From: Clonostachys chloroleuca | Lineage: Eukaryota; Ascomycota; Sordariomycetes; Hypocreales; Bionectriaceae | Assembly: GCA_037952775.1 (NCBI GenBank) | Contig: JBANAY010000003.1 | Span: 3,720,001-3,784,000 of the forward strand | Reading direction: 5' to 3' | DNA: 64,000 nucleotides | Shown here: piece after piece, positions 12,156 through 21,762 of the stretch | How the letters are laid out: every line of letters starts with the position of its first letter | Numbering within the stretch: position 1 is the first letter of the stretch | Translations under genes and position numbers: made by a program | The notes under the pieces: model-generated | Databases searched by the model: none | Told to the model about the DNA's origin: nothing | What the model saw: only the letters and a program-made list of their open reading frames with translations

Positions 12156-13637
12156 TTGGATGGCCTTCTTCCAACCTTCTGTCCAGTCGAGATCCTGAAG
12201 GAGAACGGCATCAATGATGCACTCGTGTCAGATCGAGTCTCGAAAGCAGCAGAGCTCGGGTCTCCGTTTCTTTGGAGCACATTCAAGAAGGTGACAGTCC
12301 TCTGCGGCGCGTTCATGGCGTCCTGTCTCGCCGCGTACGCTGCTGGTGCTTACGCCCTGGCAGCTGTACCAGTCCGGGAGCTCTGGCGTATTTCAGACGT
12401 TCAATTCAACGCGGGCATTACCACGTTCGTCATGGGGTTTGGGATTGCTCCCATGATCCTCGCACCCGTTAGTGAGGCCCACGGGCGCTACTGGGTATTT
12501 GTAGGATCTGGAGTCACTTTCTTGATAGGAACAATCGGCTGTGCTGTAACGAACCACTACGCGGGGATGCTCGTTTCCAGGTTCATCGTCGGTTGCGGCG
12601 CCTCGGTGTATGCTACCCTGACAGGAGGCGTTGTGAGCGATCTGTACCATAAGGAGGACCGGAACACGCCGATGGCTCTATATTCTCTGAGCATCATGGC
12701 CGGGACTGGCCTCGGTCCCCTCGTGAGTGGTGCCGTTGTCGACCACCTTGGCTGGAGATGGGTCTTTTACATTCAAGCCTGCACGGTAGGCTTCACGACG
12801 CTCATCATCTTCGTCTTCTTCCAGGAGACGCGCAGCAACGTTGTTCTAAGGAAGAAATGCAGAGCCATGAACAAAGCCATAGCCGAGAATACATCGGCAA
12901 CCTGGCTACAGTTCCAATCAGAGATGGAGGAACGCAAGTTCACCATCAGTATAGTCTGGCGTAGCTTCGCCTTTCCGCTCCAGCTCCTCGCTACGGAATC
13001 CATTGTCTTCTGGTTCTCCGCGTGGGCTTCCTTCGCGTGGGCGATTCTATACATGCAGTTCAGCAGCATTGGCATCGTGTTCCGCGATGTCTATGGCTTC
13101 AACAGTACCCAAGTCGGCGCTGTTTACGTGGCTGTTGTCGTAGGGTCGACCATTGCCTGCTTGCTTGCCATCTTACAGGAGCCCATCACGCATAAATTCT
13201 GGCCGTCCCGAATGACCTCTCCCGAGGGCCGCTTGCTGCCGCCTGGGATATTGTCTGCATTGCTTCCGATTGGATTGTTCTGGTTTGGCTGGACCGCTAC
13301 GCCGAGTGTACACTGGATTTCCCCAACACTGGCTATTGGATCATGCACAATCGGCATCTTCAGCATCTATCTCGCAGGGTTCAATTATCTAGCAGACTCT
13401 TACCACCTATATGCATCCTCTGCACTGGCTGCGCAGAGCATGTGCCGGAATCTCTTGGCGGGCATTTTCCCATTGTTCACCATGTTCATGCTCAAAGGCC
13501 TTAGATATTGGGGCGCTGGGAGTTTACTGGGTGGCATTGGGCTTTTTCTCACAGTCATTCCGTGGTTGTTGGCGTTCTACGGTCAGAGAATCCGAGCACG
13601 TAGCCCCTTCGCTGGAGCGTTGGTTGGTGACGTGTAG
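12156..13637 (+). CDS. MFS drug/polyamine-type transporter (DHA1), start unresolved
   Basis: Plasma-membrane proton antiporter of the DHA1 multidrug family by overall pattern: 12 hydrophobic segments, an extended loop between segments 2 and 3 (APVSEAHGRYWVF) and a central cytoplasmic loop with charged residues (RKKCRAMNKAI). The intron-free frame stays open upstream to about 12012 but contains no ATG before the first membrane segment; 12156 is a TTG. The first in-frame ATG lies inside segment 1, at the start of MASCLAAYAAGAYALAA. An ATG at 11998 with good context is in another frame and stops after 19 codons. Either an upstream exon was missed, a short indel broke the N-terminus, or translation starts at the internal ATG. 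Substrate unknown. It lies outside the PKS cluster. Confidence 0.7.
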   Translation: MDGLLPTFCPVEILKENGINDALVSDRVSKAAELGSPFLWSTFKKVTVLCGAFMASCLAAYAAGAYALAAVPVRELWRISDVQFNAGITTFVMGFGIAPMILAPVSEAHGRYWVFVGSGVTFLIGTIGCAVTNHYAGMLVSRFIVGCGASVYATLTGGVVSDLYHKEDRNTPMALYSLSIMAGTGLGPLVSGAVVDHLGWRWVFYIQACTVGFTTLIIFVFFQETRSNVVLRKKCRAMNKAIAENTSATWLQFQSEMEERKFTISIVWRSFAFPLQLLATESIVFWFSAWASFAWAILYMQFSSIGIVFRDVYGFNSTQVGAVYVAVVVGSTIACLLAILQEPITHKFWPSRMTSPEGRLLPPGILSALLPIGLFWFGWTATPSVHWISPTLAIGSCTIGIFSIYLAGFNYLADSYHLYASSALAAQSMCRNLLAGIFPLFTMFMLKGLRYWGAGSLLGGIGLFLTVIPWLLAFYGQRIRARSPFAGALVGDV

Positions 13638-14032
13638 TTTTTCTTTCCAGATGAGAGAATAAATTCCATACAAGCTCGTTTCGCTTCTGGAGGTTAGAAA
13701 ATATCCAAGTGAAGTCGATCAGAATCACGGCCGTTTCCTCTCTCAGCGGGCTCCAGTCGCTTCAATTGGTTCAATTGGCGCAATGGGTCGTCTCCAGTCA
13801 ATCATTATGACTCACGAAGACGACATATGTAGTGATTTGCTCACCAAATTGAAGGCCCACAGTAGCGACAGCGCCTATAATACAGGCTACAGTTTCAATT
13901 GATTTTGGTGATGATAGATCCATTCCATCAGCTTATTCTCTTTCGCCCCTGTTGGTCAACCACAGGGCATTGAATTTCGAAACAATTCTACTACCAACAT
14001 CGCTCGAGACAATATTTAGCCCCAGCCTGAAT

Positions 14033-15274
14033 ATGGAACCCTTAACGTACCCGATTCCTGAGGGCCTTCACAAGGTCCCTGACCATCTATTTGATGGCCG
14101 CCCCGATGCTGAGATTGATGCCGAACTCCTCAATCCCCCACCAGTCAAGGATGTCAAGAATGTGTGGTTTTTCTGGCACTCTGGCTTCTCCAGCATGCAT
14201 GGCTACACCCAGCGAAACGTGAGGGCCTGGTATCGCCGCCTCTCCAAGTCCGGATGGGTGGTTCGCGTCCTCGATCGCCAGCCTTCATCTCCTCTGAACA
14301 TAGATCAGTTCCTAGATACTAGCGACCCAGAGACATTCCCAAAAGCGTTTGTCGACGGGGCTATTGGCGGTACCTACGGCATTCAGCATACTTCGGATCT
14401 CGTACGTTGGCCCCTTCTGCTAAAGTACGGAGGCGTCTACGCAGATGTGGGCATGCTGCAAATCGGGGATCTGGATCGGCTCTGGAATAAGACTCTGGGG
14501 AACCCCGAGAGCCCCTACGAAGTCCTGGCCTACTACAATGGCAATGAGACGCGCCACGAGGTGACCAACTATCTCCTCGCATCAACACCAAACAACCCGC
14601 TGTTCGCGCGATGCCACAAGCTTTTCCTCGCCCTCTGGGCGGAAGACGGCGGAAAGACGAGCACGGATGGGATGCACGCCAGCCCGCTCATGAAGCCGCT
14701 CCCTCTGATGAACGCGCCAGTGACGCTCGAATTCGAGGAGGACGGGAAGAAGTATGGACATGAAGAAGTCAGCAAGCTTTTGACAGACTATATCATCCAG
14801 TGCCAGACATTGACCTTGGTAATGGGCCTTGTGGATGAGAAAGATGGCTGGAATGGCCCAGAGTATACAGCGAAGCATCTATTCACCATCGAGTACATGG
14901 AAGGCTCGCAGTTAATCAATGTCTTCACGGGCTGGAATGGGCCCAAGGCTTGGGAACTCATGTCACTCCCACTCCCCAAAGAGGGTGAGACCGAGACAGA
15001 AGAGCAAAAGAAAGCGAGGGAAATCGTCCAAGGCTGTTTACAACGAAGTTGGGGGTTCAAGCTTGCACATGGACTCATTGTAAGGGTCATGGGTCCTACT
15101 CTAGGGTCTCTCTGGAGAGCAAATCCAGGCTCAGACAATGTCCCAGGCACATATGCCCACTGGCTGCGTTATGGTATTGAGCATTGGAGCCCAGATCATG
15201 ATCCGGCAAACTTGGAGCTGAAGGTGCTGCCGCCGATTAAGAAAGGGCCTCTGTTGAAGGAAGCGTTAGAATAG
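14033..15274 (+). CDS. Glycosyltransferase, Caps_synth/DXD sugar-binding type
   Basis: A 413-residue intron-free protein resembling the capsular polysaccharide synthesis/DXD glycosyltransferase family (PF05704-like), which transfers sugars from nucleotide-sugar donors. Supporting sequence: an N-terminal NVWFFWHSGF strand, YTQRNVRAWYRRL helix, and the sugar-binding segment VRWPLLLKYGGVYADVGML, where the Asp of ADVG stands at the usual DXD position. The ATG at 14033 was chosen because the longer open frame begins with a non-ATG codon at 13952. No signal peptide or membrane anchor is visible, so it may act in the cytosol or be recruited to Golgi or ER membranes. Acceptor unknown. Its neighbours are two transporters, with no sign of a shared pathway. 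Confidence 0.7.
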   Translation: MEPLTYPIPEGLHKVPDHLFDGRPDAEIDAELLNPPPVKDVKNVWFFWHSGFSSMHGYTQRNVRAWYRRLSKSGWVVRVLDRQPSSPLNIDQFLDTSDPETFPKAFVDGAIGGTYGIQHTSDLVRWPLLLKYGGVYADVGMLQIGDLDRLWNKTLGNPESPYEVLAYYNGNETRHEVTNYLLASTPNNPLFARCHKLFLALWAEDGGKTSTDGMHASPLMKPLPLMNAPVTLEFEEDGKKYGHEEVSKLLTDYIIQCQTLTLVMGLVDEKDGWNGPEYTAKHLFTIEYMEGSQLINVFTGWNGPKAWELMSLPLPKEGETETEEQKKAREIVQGCLQRSWGFKLAHGLIVRVMGPTLGSLWRANPGSDNVPGTYAHWLRYGIEHWSPDHDPANLELKVLPPIKKGPLLKEALE

Positions 15275-17980
15275 AATTATAGACTCATAGAAGGAAAATG
15301 GTTGCTACAGCTTTTTAGATTGTTCCGTTAGGAGGCAAGTTAATTGCCAGGTTATCATGATGTTCTTGTTCTATTTATGAGAAATTTAAAATATTTTCCA
15401 CGTCTCTGATGCTACCTCTGGGTGATTCTGTTGACTATAGGTAGAATTATATCACACATTTCCTGTTTTAGAGGAGTGTCTTTGATGGAATTTGACGAAA
15501 ATTGTGATGCATCGGAGGCATAAGGTAACAAGATACGATGTTTATGGTTCTATGAAAAATTCCAACCACTTTACTCAAACCACTTAGTGAGGTCTGAAAA
15601 GTTATTTCTTTTTTTTCCGTCAAATTATACAAGAATTATCACAAAGCTATATGAAGATTGATTGAACATATTATTGATAGAGCGATATGTAAATGTGCGT
15701 AGTAGAGCTCAAGTACAGGGTAGGTTCTTCCCTCTAGGGAGCAAATGGCGGGCAAAAATTCACAACACAGATGGACACAACCTTGTAGTTCTTACTTACC
15801 ATTATTAGGCTAATTAGTGATCTAGAAATTGACATGCTCATTTGTTGATGCCTGCCGAACCAGCACTTGCTGTAGGCGCTATCCCAAGATCTGCTGCACC
15901 AAAAATAGCATTTAGGGCCGTACAGGGCATAATGAGGCCAGTGGGTGCTGTGTTTTCTGACGACCCGCTAATCTTCCAGGGCGATGCTCCTAAAGCGAGC
16001 CGTGGTCTTAGAGAGATTGCCTTTGGAGTGTTTTTTTTTTTTTTTTGGCTCAATCACTGGTACAGTTTTGGATTTGACCATGCGCACATGAAGAATTGAG
16101 TGAAGTTTTACCTCCCTTTTTCTTGATAGTCTCAAAGGCGAGGTATCACTCTGTCCCTTCATGATGGGGGTAGATCACGAAATGGCCGAAGGGAAAAGGA
16201 AACGTGGTAGCAGGGCCCCAAAAAGCAACGATCGGGGCCGCGGGAACCGTAAAAAGCTAATTGTATGGAGTCTTTGTTTATCTGCTTCCCGGAGTTCTTG
16301 TGGTAGGCGTCGGGGTTGCGAATGTCTTGTTTCCTGCCCGCGAATTTACTGAACCAATTGCTTGTCGATTGCCAATAAGGTCGGACGAGAATAACAACAA
16401 GAACCGTCTTCTTGCGATGAACAGAAGCCCCTTTTCTCTTCTTATTTGTCCATCTGATTCGGGATTGAGACAGTATCTAGGCACCTGCAATACTCTAGCT
16501 CTAGAGAGGCCAAAGGTCCAGCATGTGTGGGGAGATGGCTGGGGATCATTGCCTGGGTGGGCAAATCCCCAGCACAGCATCCACAAACTTGACCAGTTGA
16601 TTTGCCCGAGTGGAGTGAAGGGAGGTCATCAGCTGTTGCAGGGACACACATCGGGAAGCGATTCGTGCCCGCAGCAGGCCGGGGGCAAACGGCAGCGCCG
16701 TGCCTGCTCTTGACGCGCTTGGTCCGGCGATTCCCTTTTTCTCCCAAGGGTGCTGCTCAAGTGCAATTTCTGATTGATAAGGTGAATCCTCGAGAGGCCG
16801 AGCCAAGCTGCTAGACACCAGAGCTGAGGCGTTATCAGATCCTTTGACCCAATTGAAGAGAGCCAAGTGGATTTGGTGGCTGTCGCCAAGAGTAGTGAGA
16901 AGGTTGGGCCGATCCTTACTTTAAGCTACACACTAATTACGTCGCAGGAGCAAGTGGAAAAGCTAAATGTGATTAAAGCCGCCTCACCCCATCCGCCCCC
17001 CTTCCTGGCTGCCTCCCAAGCTGATTCTGCTCGCCGAGGGAGATCTGCCCAGGTTCCTAATGAGCCAGGTCAATGAAGCGGGATAGGAGCTGAAGGGGGT
17101 ACTCGGAATAGAAACAAGAGGTCCCAAGTGGAGAGCGGATGATCGAGCGATGGCCGGGGGAAGCTTTCTCCATGGAACCATGAGCGAAAGCTAAGCTTAT
17201 TCCCCCAGCGCTAAATGATCGTCATCTCGGACAATTGGCTGTATCCACCGCTCCTATCAAATGCTACCTAGTGCTTGCACGAATGTGCAGAGAGCAGGCA
17301 AGTGGGTGACATAGGAAATGGCACACCTGAGCACTCCCTCAACACATATTTGGTCTATTATCTTTTAGAGCTAGTTATAGAACTACAAAAATAAGATAAA
17401 AGGAAAAGAATAACGAGGCCTAAGTACTGATATTCTCTAATCTCTGTTTAGAATTAGCTACTTGTCTAGATATTTAGATGTTTATTTGGGTCTTCGTTTG
17501 GGTGTGCCATTTCCCGTGTCACTTACTTGGTAAGAGAGGAGAGCAGGGGAGCAGGAGGCACCCAACGCCTGTCTTCTGCGTCGCCATTCTTGCTGGGCCA
17601 TTGATGCTAAGTCTGAGGATTCCCGTCCAAGACCCAGAATTTGGGGGATGGGTGGGGATGAGCTGAGAGCTGCTCGGGCTTCACCGGCGCTGGATCAAGG
17701 CGAAAACCACCCAGAATAGACTTTGCATCTTGGCCTCTTGTGCGGCATGATATGGTTAGGGCGTGTATGTAAAGGGACAAGTACCCCATTATTTTTTTTT
17801 AATTCTTTTTTTATTCTCTCCAGTGCTGGTGGTCATTGTCTCAGTCGATCTCTCCTTCTGTGTGCTGCCCAGCCGAATTGACTTTCCTTCTGAGACCTTC
17901 CGTCTGCGTCACTCTTCCGCAAACGGAAGCTTACTTGCTCCATCCATTTCTCAACACCAGGCTGAAGCCTGCCTCCTACC
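15275..17980. other. Long intergenic region
   Basis: About 2.7 kb without a gene I can support. It contains an AT-rich section (15300-15830), a homopolymer of about 16 T near 16030, and a pyrimidine-rich stretch just upstream of the transporter ATG at 17981 that is typical of a fungal promoter. Short open frames (for example 16261-16713 on +, 16546-16866 on -) overlap one another and look random. Confidence 0.5.
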
Positions 17981-20022
17981 ATGAGCACGGTGAGAGAGCA
18001 GAACGCTCCCGCAGGCATGGACGACGAGAAACACATCAGCAGTCAGGAGGCGAAGGGCCTCGAGGAGCACTCTGACGTGACGCCTGACAACGCGAGTGGC
18101 GATGGCTCCCCTCTGCAGGATGGTGTCAAAGCCATCGAGGCCATTTCTCAGGCGTGGACCAGGACTGCATTGGTCATCGCATATTTCAGTATTTTTCTCA
18201 TGGCCTTTGTCACGTCGTTGGAAGGCCAGGTGATCAACTCTCTCCTCATATTCGTCACCAGTTCTTTCCAGAACCACTCCATGGTCTCGACCATCAACGT
18301 CGTCCAGGGTGTCATCAACGGTGCGCTACTTTGATCTTTTGGTCTGCGTGGGATCTCGGGATTGCGATGATGCTAATTGCTAAAACAGCCGTTGTGAAGC
18401 CTCCGATGGCTAAGGTTGCAGATGTCTTCGGCCGTACCGAGGCCTTCTGCGTCAGTATCGCGCTCTACACGCTTGGCTACATTGTCATGGCGAGCTCACA
18501 GAACGTGTCCAACTATGCCGCTGCCCAAATCTTCTACTCTGCAGGCTCTACTGGTCTTATGATTCTCCAGCAGGTCTTCATTGCTGACACTACCGACTTG
18601 TCCTGGCGTGCCCTGATGTCCACTCTGCCCGATCTTCCTTTCCTCGTCACCACTTGGATCGGCTCCATTATTGGTGGTGGTATTATGAGCAGCTCTGGCA
18701 GCTGGCGATGGGCCTATGGCATGTGGGCCATCATTTTGCCTGTGACCTTCTTGCCCCTTCTCTTCTCGCTCGTGATGAACACCCGTCGGGCGAAGCAGCT
18801 GGGTATTGCGCCAGAGCGGGAGACCCTCCAGGGATCGGTCCCCCGGATTATTGCCAACTTGTGGCGCGATCTCGACATGGGTGGAATCATCCTCCTCTCT
18901 GCCTCCTTTGCCCTGATTCTCATTCCATGCACAATTGCGGGAACGCTGCCCGATGGCTGGCAGAATCGCGAGGTTATTGCCATGATCACCATCGGCGCCA
19001 TCTTGCTTGTCATCTACCCTTGCTGGGAGATGAGCACGCGCTTTGGAAGGAAACATGGCGTCAAGGGAACCCTGGCCAAGGTCCTCGAGTACACCGCACC
19101 ATACCCTCTGACCCCTCTGCACCTGCTCAAGTCCAGGACTTTTACTGCCGGCTGTATTCTCATCACCTTTTACTTCGGTAAGTTTGACAGACATGTTTGA
19201 TGACACACAACGGCGATATCGCAGGACTAATATCTTGACCTAGTCGCCTTTTACCTCTCTGTTTTCCCTTACTTCTACTCCTACCTGATGGTCGTCAGAA
19301 ACCTCGACATGAAGTCCGCCACCTACATCACTCAGATCTTCAGTTTCTCATCCACCGTCTCATCCATCATCATTTCCGTCATAATCAAGCTGACCAAACG
19401 ATACAAATGGTTTGCTGTCACTGGGGCGAGTCTTTACACGCTCGGTCTGGGTCTGATGATGAAGTACCGTACCGAAACCTCCTCCCTCTCCGCCATCATC
19501 GGCTGCCAGGTCCTCATCGGCTTCGGCGGCGGCATGCTCAACGTGCCCACCCAGCTCGGTGTTCAGGCCAGTGCCGGCCACCAGAACGTCGCTACTGCCA
19601 CCGCCATGTTCCTCACTGTTATCAGCATCGGGTCCGCCATCGGCTCGGCCATTAGTGGTGCCGTTTGGGGCAAGAACATTCCTGCCAAGCTTACCGAATA
19701 TCTTCCTGAGGCCGCCAAGGTCAACGCCACCGTCATTTATGGCGACATCACCGCGGCGCTGTCGTATGAGGTTGGCACACCAGAGCGGATTGCAATCTCA
19801 CGCAGCTATCAAGAGACCATGACCACGCTCCTTACCATTGCTGTTTGCATGTGCGCTCCCATCTTCCTCTGCAGCCTCTTTATGACGGACTATAAGCTTG
19901 ATGAGATGGAGCAGGGCGTGAGGGGCCTTGTCATTGGTGGCGAGATTGGCGAGGATGGAAAGAAGAACGACGTCAAGAAGGGAAACACGTATAATCCACT
20001 CACCTGGTTTAAGCGAAGCTAG
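17981..20022 (+). CDS. MFS siderophore-type transporter (SIT family)
   Basis: Exons 17981-18320, 18389-19177 and 19244-20022, 635 residues; both introns are phase 1 (donors GTGCGC and GTAAGT). The protein has about 14 membrane segments and an N-terminal acidic cytoplasmic tail, as in fungal siderophore-iron transporters such as Arn/Sit/Mir proteins. Typical segments are FLMAFVTSLEGQVINSLLI at the start of the membrane region and KPPMAKVADVFGRTEAF after intron 1. It probably imports ferric siderophores by proton symport at the plasma membrane or in vesicles; substrate specificity cannot be read from sequence. Partial, decayed copies of its 3' end and of its 5' coding region lie directly downstream, so this locus has been duplicated in tandem. 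No siderophore biosynthesis gene is in the window. Confidence 0.8.
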
Positions 20023-20365
20023 AGAATAGGCCCCGACGCCTGAAAATACAAGCTCTCGTAGATGGATAGCTCTTTCATAATAGCGTCTATACCTAATAAT
20101 AAATATTACGTATTCCGTATGGCCGAAATGAGAGAGCTTCGTGTTCCAAAATCCAACTTCTTGTTTGCCCTGGTATTAAATTTTGATATAATAGTAAAAC
20201 AATTTATATAATAATAAATATAACAATGAGCTAAGTAATATAGAATAATATATTATTTCCTTATTATTACATTTAGTATCATTCATGAAAAAAAGGCCCC
20301 TGGCTTATGTGAAAAGAGCTTTAGTATATTATGGTTTTATATCAGTGGCTTGCTGGTCATTGGCA

Positions 20366-20597
20366 CATGAGGTTGGTTCACCCGAGCGGATTGCAATCTC
20401 GCGCAGCTACCAGGAAACCATGACAACACTCCTCACCATTTCTGTTTGCATGTACGCTCCCGTCTTCTGCAGCCTCCTGCCTCTGCAGCCTCCTAATGAC
20501 AGACTATAAGCTAGATAAGATGAAGTAGGGAGTGAAGGGTTGTATCGTTGGTGGTATGGTTGGCAGGAATGAAAAGAAGAAGCGCCCGCCTCCCTAA
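20366..20597 (+). pseudogene. Decayed 3' copy of the SIT transporter
   Basis: This stretch closely matches the end of the upstream transporter gene (about 19764-19990): the segment for VGxPERIAISRSYQETMTTLLT is still readable, but small indels and an in-frame stop in the following tail (after GATAAGATGAAG) break it. The match continues past the gene end into the shared 3' flank (about 20600-20860 versus 20040-20280), including the GAGAGAGCTTCGTGTT and CCAACTTCTTGT segments, so the duplication included downstream DNA. Confidence 0.8.
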
Positions 20598-20904
20598 GTC
20601 TCTTATAATAGTTCTTTTACAATAGCGTTTAAATCTATACACTTACCTAGAAAGAAATGTTATGTATTTCCCTATGGTCGAACTGAGAGAGCTTCGTGTT
20701 GTTGTTGCTTCCTTCCAGGGTATTTCTAAAATCCAACTTCTTGTATACTCTGGTGTTAAATTTTAATATAATATTAAAACCATCCACCGAATAATAAATA
20801 CAGTAGTAAGCTAAATATGATAGAGTAATTAGTTATTTCCTTATTATTGTCTTTGAATGCACTCGTTGTCGCATATTTCAGGTTTGTCGCAACAGCCGGC
20901 GTTA

Positions 20905-21190
20905 CTCCGACGTGACGCCAGACAACGCGAGTGGCGATGACTCTCTACAGGATGTCAAAGCCATGGAGGCTATAAACAGCTCCTTTTATCTGACTATACA
21001 ATAGTACGGCCTGCGAAAACTTGGACCTTTTATCCCTGCCTCAATAGATAGTATTTTAATAACAGTGTTTACACCTAGAAATATCATATCTCCCGTATAG
21101 TCGAACTGAAGAGCTTCATGTCATTATTGCTTCCTTCTAAGATATTTCTAGTATCTAACTTCTTATATGCCCTGGAAATATAACTAACCG
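20905..21190 (+). pseudogene. Second remnant of the SIT transporter locus
   Basis: 20905-20973 matches codons near the N-terminus of the transporter (about 18069-18146), with small deletions and substitutions. It is followed at about 21060-21190 by a third copy of the 3' flank (GAGCTTCATGTCATTATTGC versus GAGCTTCGTGTT). The middle of the gene is missing, so this is a remnant of a deleted tandem copy. By eye the changes are mixed and not clearly RIP-like. Confidence 0.7.
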
Positions 21191-21468
21191 GTTAAACGAT
21201 TTATATAAATAAAATATAGCAACCCAAACCTCTAGTTTAATATTTCTATACAACATTGACACAATTGAATTAATAATAAATACAAATTGCGATTTCGTTC
21301 AAGAAAGCGGATGAGACAAGAGTAGAAATGTGGCAACATTACAACGACACTCCAAGAAAACAACCAGCAGGCCGGTAGAGCTGGGATTGATGAAATCTTA
21401 ATCATAAAAAAAAGAAAATCGTCGCAAAGAGCAAAAATGCGATAAACAAAAGCTCGAAAGAGCAAAAA

Positions 21469-21550
21469 TGCGTAATCTGGGAATCGAACCCAGGGCTCCC
21501 CGACGCTGCTCGGATGGCAACGGAGAATTTTACCACTAAACCAATTACGC
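21469..21550 (-). tRNA. tRNA-Gly(GCC) with 11-nt intron
   Basis: Minus-strand cloverleaf. The acceptor stem is GCGTAAT/ATTACGC with discriminator A at 21469, the T arm is CTGGG-TTCGATT-CCCAG, and the D arm contains AGTGGTA. The anticodon stem CTCCG/CGGGG closes a loop TT-GCC-A...T. Eleven bases (plus-strand 21504-21514) sit between positions 37 and 38, the standard place for a nuclear tRNA intron. A run of five T on the minus strand (plus 21464-21468) directly follows the 3' end as a Pol III terminator. Confidence 0.9.
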
Positions 21551-21762
21551 GGTGGATGCAAGGTGAGTTCGTAATTCTGCCTAGGAAATACCATTCAGCG
21601 AGGTTGAGGTGACACATCTTCAGGTAGGTGATGAGATGGAAGCAATCGTACGGTTCATCTTGGGATATCTCTTGGGCCAGCTCAGTCGTGCCAATGTATT
21701 GAGCTCATAGATCTATCCTCCCCATGATTCATTCCCCATACAAGTCTTGTTTTTTACGAAAC

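Noticed and set aside
16022..16045. Poly-T tract near 16030 as a retroelement tail or terminator
   Set aside because: No adjacent element, target-site duplication or Pol III gene seen; simple homopolymer.
20905..21190. RIP signature in the transporter remnants
   Set aside because: By eye the substitutions are mixed transitions and transversions with small deletions, not a clear C-to-T/G-to-A bias.
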